Part shown: positions 61,085 to 64,000 of the stretch, in pieces
Layout of the letters: each line of letters starts with the position of its first letter
How positions within the stretch are numbered: position 1 is the first letter of the stretch
Assembly: GCA_037389465.1 (NCBI GenBank)
Contig: JAZARR010000088.1
Coordinates: 3,100,001 to 3,164,000 of the forward strand
DNA: 64,000 nt
DNA from: Baylisascaris procyonis
Taxonomy: Eukaryota > Nematoda > Chromadorea > Rhabditida > Ascarididae
Reading direction: 5' to 3'
Position numbers and translations under genes: made by a program
Notes under the pieces: generated by a model
Database searches by the model: none
What the model was told of the DNA's origin: nothing
The model's input: only the letters and a program-made list of their open reading frames with translations

Positions 61085-64000
61085 AAACTGTTACTCGACA
61101 AAAGCGCCACCAACGGAGACGAATGTTATTGTGGCATCATGGCACTAGTCACCTTCAAGGGCACATTTGGATGCAATAGAAATTGGAAAACCAGCGAAAC
61201 AAAATAGTAGTGGAATGGAACGATCGGATTGCTAAGGTGAGGTGCTTTTACCTCGGATTCGACTACGCAAAACATGATTAAATAAATATGCGTGGATGAA
61301 TTTCACAAGTGCATAAATCTCTTTTTTTGCATAATGCATAATGAGCCACCGACAAATGCGCCGCCGCATATAACACCCCTTCCCGAAAAATATTATGTCA
61401 ATCACTTTCGTACGACTCAACCGTTGTATCCCTTGAGCATCAACAGACGTTGCGTTCGCTCAAGCTAGAGGCAACGAAACGTTCGACAATACGTATTTCA
61501 GTATGTGACTACAGCATATGCCTGCTCTTCTATGTTAACGTACATGTAGGGTGGATATTGTCATTCATTACAGTCAGAATCGCTATGGCCCTTTGCTGTA
61601 CACTCAGCATGTAATGAAGCAGACGATGACAACATGGTGATCACTGCTTTCGCTCAAGGACATAGCCTAGAAAAACTTCAAGTGGACTCACTATTATGTG
61701 GAAAATGAACACAATTTCGAGCCGGTCAGCATAAGATAATCTGAACGATAGGGCGCCAAGTTGAAAATCTCGTAATTCTTTCAGCTAACAGGCTACATTT
61801 CTTCAAGTTATATAATGGGGCATTTTTTGCTTATAGAATTCATCGGACCGTCATTGACATTTCTTTACACAAATTAAAAAGTCTTCCTTTCCAACTCGTT
61901 CCCGATTCTTTCCTCTCGAAGACATGTGTATATTCCATTCCATCAGCTAAACAAGGATGGGACTCATCCGTCTTCTTGCTCATTTTCTAATACTTGGGTT
62001 CAAAGCATTAATGAAAAAAAAGCCTAGCTGAAAACTTCGTATAATCGAATATCATTGGAAATATTAGCTGGACGAACATCGACAACCTCAACGAAGCAAA
62101 CAAACGCAATAACAATGAAAGATGAGTTGAACATTATCGCTGGGGTGATCAAGATCTAATACGCAAAAAAAATATGCCCACGCATCGCATATTATAGTCA
62201 GCGAATGTAACGCCATAGATAAGCAAAAATAAAAAGAAGAGGCTACATTTGATGTAACAAATCGATCCACTATAAACATACCGTTTCGCACAATCAATTG
62301 CATTTTGTGCGATGAAAATTTCTTCAATGTGGAAAATAAAATTTTCAAGAATTGGCATGTTTCCAAACATCGCTACAATAGTGCAATAAATCGGCACAAA
62401 TTTTCACATATGTATGCATAGCGTCATATAGCACAATTTTTTGAATAAAAAAAAAAAAATTTTTAGACAGCTAATAATTTTGTAGCCAAAATTATTATCT
62501 TTATTCCTGGCAACAGGAATAAAGCTAGCAGTTTTGGAATTTAAAAAAAAAATCTATGAAGTACAAAATTTTTAGGGAGTGATCAACGTGTTTATTGGAA
62601 ATATATAGGATTTATAAGATAACAAAATATTATAATTGCATTAAACATAAAAAGAAAAATGGTCATTAAAAGAAAATAAGGTTTTCTCTATTATTTTGTG
62701 AGTGGTATAGAATCGATAGATTCTAGTGAAATAAACGATAATCGATTTTTAAAAGTGGCCAGTTCCGGTAATCAATTATATACCTTCAAGAGTTTTTTTT
62801 TTGATAAAAAAGTACTTCAATTTGCTCCGTTGGCATCTGTTTACAGCAAGTGAATGATCGATAGTAGAATAAGTGCAATCGATAATGTTGGTGCATGAAA
62901 AAAAATCTCGAAGGTGATGACAACTTGTTTGGCGGTCAACTTGTTTACGCGCAATATTTTATACCCTATGCAGATTTTTGCTTGCAAGCGATCAGAAAGA
63001 AAACCGCAAATCCAGTTGTACGGAAAGCCGATAATTTGATGCCACCTTAATTTTAAAACTAACTTAAGCAATAAGACTAGACTGAACGTTTTTTCTTAAG
63101 TCAAAGTAGAAGTTTACATATCTGCCATCATCGCTTTGCGATAATCAATTGACAAGATCGAAGATGAATCGCTGTGGTTGATCCTGTATGCTAAGAAACC
63201 TATATTTTTCATGAGGAAAAAAGGTGATTGTTGTTGAGATGTTTTCTCGAATGGCTAGCGAGTATCTTGAACACAGCACAAGTCAGGGATATAGAGTGGT
63301 AATTTCGCTGGTTAGGTTTGGAGCCCTATTTGGAAAAAATGGGCGAATAATAGCCTTTATGCACAACAATGCCGGTGACAAGTGATCGGAAAAAACATAT
63401 GGCACAATTGAATGGCGACAGATTCAACGATCTTCCTAAAAATATTAAACATACGGAATGTTGTCAGGCGAAATGCTAATTCTAGATGGGAATAATCTTA
63501 TTTGCTTTGAAACTATTGGCTGCCGTAATATCATTATAGTATAGAATAATCGATTTAGGAGGAATAGAGCGCTTTTACTAGAATGTGAGGCAACTCCTTT
63601 TTAGAAACTGAGGAAAGAAATTTCTAAAATCGAGCTGCTAAAGTGTCATTATCGATAATTCGATTAGAATTGTCAGTGAGTGGTTCTATATGGTCACCGA
63701 GATTTAATTTTCCATTCGCATTGGGGAAAAAAATAGTAGATAATTGAGCTTCTATACAAGCATTACTGAAAAATGTAGCCTTTCTTAGCATCCGAATATT
63801 TTTTAATAAATATCGATTTGTGAGATTTTTTTTTCACCAAAATCGGTTTTTTTCTTGCTTTTGTAAATTTTGCAAATTTTTGTGGATATTTTTGCGTATG
63901 ATAAATAAATTCTAAGAAATCGTTTGAGGGAATACATAGTGGATAATATCAACGAAGGCATTATAACATTCATAAAGGTCGAGAATAAATAACACCAATC
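61085..64000. other. Sequence right of UBE2W without recognised genes
   Basis: AT-rich, with short open frames on minus (61232-61420, 62088-62397, 62841-63071) that I cannot support. The hairpin at 62486-62537 is the one clear structure. Confidence 0.55.
62486..62537. other. Strong hairpin with GCAA tetraloop
   Basis: An 11-bp perfect stem (62499-62509 with 62514-62524) closes a GCAA loop (62510-62513). A symmetric 7 x 7 internal loop separates it from a 6-bp outer stem (62486-62491 with 62532-62537). Both arms carry GAATAAAG when read on the matching strand. Function unknown. Confidence 0.6.

Overview
The window looks like AT-rich nuclear DNA from a nematode, probably not Caenorhabditis because introns are long (hundreds of bases to over 4 kb). 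Introns are bounded by GT and short T-rich AG acceptors (TTTTCAG, TTTTTAG). Two of the three genes have an AG acceptor 18-19 nt before the ATG, as expected for spliced-leader addition. Exons were joined by hand from splice sites, reading phase and remembered family sequences; no database search was possible.

Layout. (1) 1-16715, plus strand: the 3' part of an afadin/canoe gene (nematode afd-1). The RA and FHA domains would lie left of the window. I join 23 exons without a phase break (3075 nt, 1024 residues to the stop), covering a DIL domain, a PDZ domain, a long low-complexity linker and a charged C-terminus. (2) 16716-20438: spacer between two convergent genes, with a 164-bp TG run and a TTTA run. 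(3) 20439-40690, minus strand: a transmembrane class-1 semaphorin (nematode smp-1/smp-2 type). Twelve exons are clear and a thirteenth, with the signal peptide, is proposed at 40591-40690. The joined model is 710 residues: signal peptide, sema domain, PSI, one membrane segment and a cytoplasmic tail. (4) 40.7-58.7 kb: 18 kb with no recognisable gene, holding microsatellites, a minisatellite, G-rich runs and one GC-rich island at about 48.74-49.0 kb. (5) 58742-60107, minus strand: a three-exon UBE2W-type ubiquitin-conjugating enzyme (nematode ubc-16). (6) 60.1-64 kb: one weak orphan ORF and some structured DNA.

Functionally, afadin couples junction receptors to actin, the semaphorin is a plexin ligand in axon guidance and epithelial shaping, and UBE2W ubiquitinates protein N-termini. 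They are unrelated neighbours, not an operon. No transposase, reverse transcriptase, CRISPR array, rRNA or canonical tRNA was recognised. The least explained signals are a cloverleaf-like B-box element inside an afadin intron (15317-15411), a GCAA-tetraloop hairpin (62486-62537), a possible alternative 3' exon in the semaphorin (25979-26281), and the isolated GC-rich island.
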